A stretch of DNA of 6,714 bases from Bryobacterales bacterium (GTDB lineage: Bacteria; Acidobacteriota; Terriglobia; Bryobacterales; Bryobacteraceae), in assembly GCA_016880505.1 (NCBI GenBank), contig JAEHDI010000773.1:1-6714 (forward strand), in the 5' to 3' direction. A program made the translations under genes and the position numbers. Every line of letters begins with the position of its first letter. The stretch's first letter is position 1. Under the pieces are notes generated by a model that searched no databases, was not told the origin of the DNA, and saw only the letters and a program-made list of their open reading frames with translations. Positions 5,867-6,714 of this stretch are shown here, in pieces.

Positions 5867-6185
5867 ATACTCCATCCTCGGGATCGAATACCTGGCTATC
5901 GCGGTGGAGATCGCCGCTGCAGCGATAATTGCCCTGGCGGTAGCCGAAGCTGCGGTGCGCGCTGCGCCGCTCTTCGTTCGCCGCAACACCCCTCAGGACG
6001 CCAAGGTCGATCTGCGTCTCGCTCTAGGCCGCTGGCTGGCGGTCGGGCTGGAATTCGCACTCGCCGCTGACCTCCTCCGCACCGCAATCGCACCGACCTG
6101 GAACGACATCGGCCAACTGGCTGCAATTGCCGTGCTGCGGACAGCACTCAACTTCTTCCTGGCAAAAGAAATCGAACGAGCGTAG
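5859..6185 (+). CDS. DUF1622-family small membrane protein
   Basis: This 108-residue hydrophobic protein fits the DUF1622 family. It has three probable membrane helices: about 8-36, 56-76 and 85-102. The middle part carries the family-type block 'LGRWLAVGLEFALAADLLRT' (56-75), followed by a conserved-looking 'IGQLAAIAVLRTALNFFLAKE' run (84-104). A basic, proline-containing loop lies between helices 1 and 2. Family function is unknown. The ATG overlaps the end of the DedA-ATP-grasp gene by 8 nt with no strong ribosome binding site, so coupled translation is likely and it is the last gene of the four-gene operon. It ends at TAG 6183-6185, where a GC-rich hairpin begins. Confidence 0.85.
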   Translation: MREYSILGIEYLAIAVEIAAAAIIALAVAEAAVRAAPLFVRRNTPQDAKVDLRLALGRWLAVGLEFALAADLLRTAIAPTWNDIGQLAAIAVLRTALNFFLAKEIERA

Positions 6186-6204
6186 GGCCGGATTCACCCG
6201 GCCT
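6185..6204. terminator. GC-rich hairpin between convergent genes, possible bidirectional terminator
   Basis: GGCCGG (6186-6191) and CCGGCC (6198-6203) pair perfectly around a 6-nt loop, with one more G-U pair outside. The hairpin starts at the DUF1622 stop codon and lies 13 nt beyond the doxX-like stop. No run of T follows on either strand, so intrinsic termination would be weak; it may instead protect the 3' ends of the messages. Confidence 0.45.
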
Positions 6205-6217
6205 CACGTCGTTCAAC

Positions 6218-6649
6218 TCATCCGAGGCGGCCAGCCATCGGCGTTACCGCCCGATGCCGCACGAGCGGCAGTTGGTTGCGGTGAAGGAAAAGCAATGCAG
6301 CCGAGCAAACGAACACGAGAACGGCCAGCGCAAAAAGCTCGCCATGATCGTCGACGGCCGGGAGCGCAATGCCGAGCTTCGTCAGGTGGCTGAAGATGGC
6401 TCCGCCCATAGTGCCCACGGACAGCACGGCGCCATAGACGACTGTCCGAGGCACAAGCAGCAGGATAGACGCGATCAGTTCCACGACGCCGCTGCCGATC
6501 CGTCCCCAGGGCTCGGCGCCGAGCGTAGTGAAGATGTACACCGATTCAGCCGCACCGGTGAACTTGAAGAACAGCGTTTGCAGCAGAATCACCGCCGCGA
6601 TCACTCGCAGCGTCCAACTCAGAAGTGTGAGACGTTTGTTGCGGATCAT
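6218..6649 (-). CDS. DoxX-like four-helix membrane protein
   Basis: The 143-residue protein has four probable membrane helices at about 12-32, 52-68, 70-90 and 104-124 and the look of the DoxX/DoxX-like family: 'LLQTLFFKFTGAAESVYIFTTLG' (22-44) after helix 1, 'GSGVVELIASILLLVPRT' (52-69) in helix 2 and 'GAIFSHLTKLGI' (83-94) before a short polar loop. Family members are linked to quinone-dependent oxidoreductases and thiol or redox stress, but many are uncharacterised. ATG 6649 follows a GGGG-containing ribosome binding site 5 nt upstream. It is transcribed towards the DUF1622 gene and is separated from it by 32 nt; it does not belong to the plus-strand operon. Both genes code for small membrane proteins, but nothing in the sequence ties them functionally. 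Confidence 0.85.
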   Translation of the reverse strand: MIRNKRLTLLSWTLRVIAAVILLQTLFFKFTGAAESVYIFTTLGAEPWGRIGSGVVELIASILLLVPRTVVYGAVLSVGTMGGAIFSHLTKLGIALPAVDDHGELFALAVLVFVCSAALLFLHRNQLPLVRHRAVTPMAGRLG

Positions 6650-6667
6650 ATTTTCCCCAGTGAAAAT
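6650..6667. promoter_or_regulatory. Dyad covering the doxX-like ribosome binding site
   Basis: ATTTTC (6650-6655) and GAAAAT (6662-6667) are perfect reverse complements around CCCAGT. On the minus strand the repeat covers the GGGG of the ribosome binding site, so a hairpin or bound protein there could lower translation. This is inference from position only. Confidence 0.3.
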
Positions 6668-6674
6668 TGAGAAA

Positions 6675-6698
6675 CTCGGTGGCCTCGACTTTACCGAG
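6675..6698. promoter_or_regulatory. Inverted repeat upstream of the doxX-like gene
   Basis: CTCGGT (6675-6680) and ACCGAG (6693-6698) are perfect reverse complements with a 12-nt spacer, upstream of doxX on its strand. It could be an operator half-site pair; six-base arms are short enough to arise by chance. No clear -35/-10 promoter pair was found beside it. Confidence 0.25.
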
Positions 6699-6714
6699 AT
6701 ACCGCTCCAAAAGC

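Noticed and set aside
5342..5989. Minus-strand open frame of 215 codons opposite the ATP-grasp and DUF1622 region
   Set aside because: Low-complexity Ala/Arg-rich product with no motif; both plus-strand genes there are well supported.

Overview
This is a GC-rich, tightly packed bacterial window of about 6.7 kb with seven genes: six complete and one cut by the left edge. No RNA gene, insertion sequence, CRISPR array or phage gene was found. Protein style and gene content (aquaporin, GMC flavoprotein, VOC protein with a signal peptide, DinB-like protein, DUF1622, DoxX-like protein) suggest a soil or sediment Gram-negative bacterium. Acidobacteriota (Bryobacterales/Solibacter type) is my best guess, but no marker gene in the window proves it.

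Left block, minus strand, read right to left: a MIP-family aquaporin (2085-2924), a GMC-family FAD oxidoreductase (484-2055) and a secreted VOC/glyoxalase-fold protein (1-480, unfinished at the edge). The gaps are 29 nt and 3 nt, so this is very probably one operon. An attractive but unproven reading is entry of a small neutral solute followed by flavin-dependent oxidation of an alcohol.

Centre: a 79-nt divergent intergenic region (2925-3003) with two compact inverted repeats separates the left block from a plus-strand operon of four overlapping genes: DinB-like metal-binding four-helix protein (3004-3528), NRDE/TANGO2-type protein with a Met-Cys N-terminus (3516-4244), a fusion of a DedA/VTT membrane domain to an ATP-grasp ligase domain (4232-5866), and a small DUF1622 membrane protein (5859-6185). 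The overlaps are 13, 13 and 8 nt. The DedA-ATP-grasp fusion is the most striking item: it places a ligase active site next to a domain whose relatives carry undecaprenyl phosphate or other lipids across the membrane. The co-translated NRDE and DinB-like proteins are of uncertain biochemistry.

Right end: a convergent DoxX-like four-helix membrane protein on the minus strand (6218-6649). A GC-rich hairpin (6185-6204) lies between its end and the end of the plus-strand operon. The last 65 nt hold the doxX ribosome binding site and two short dyads.
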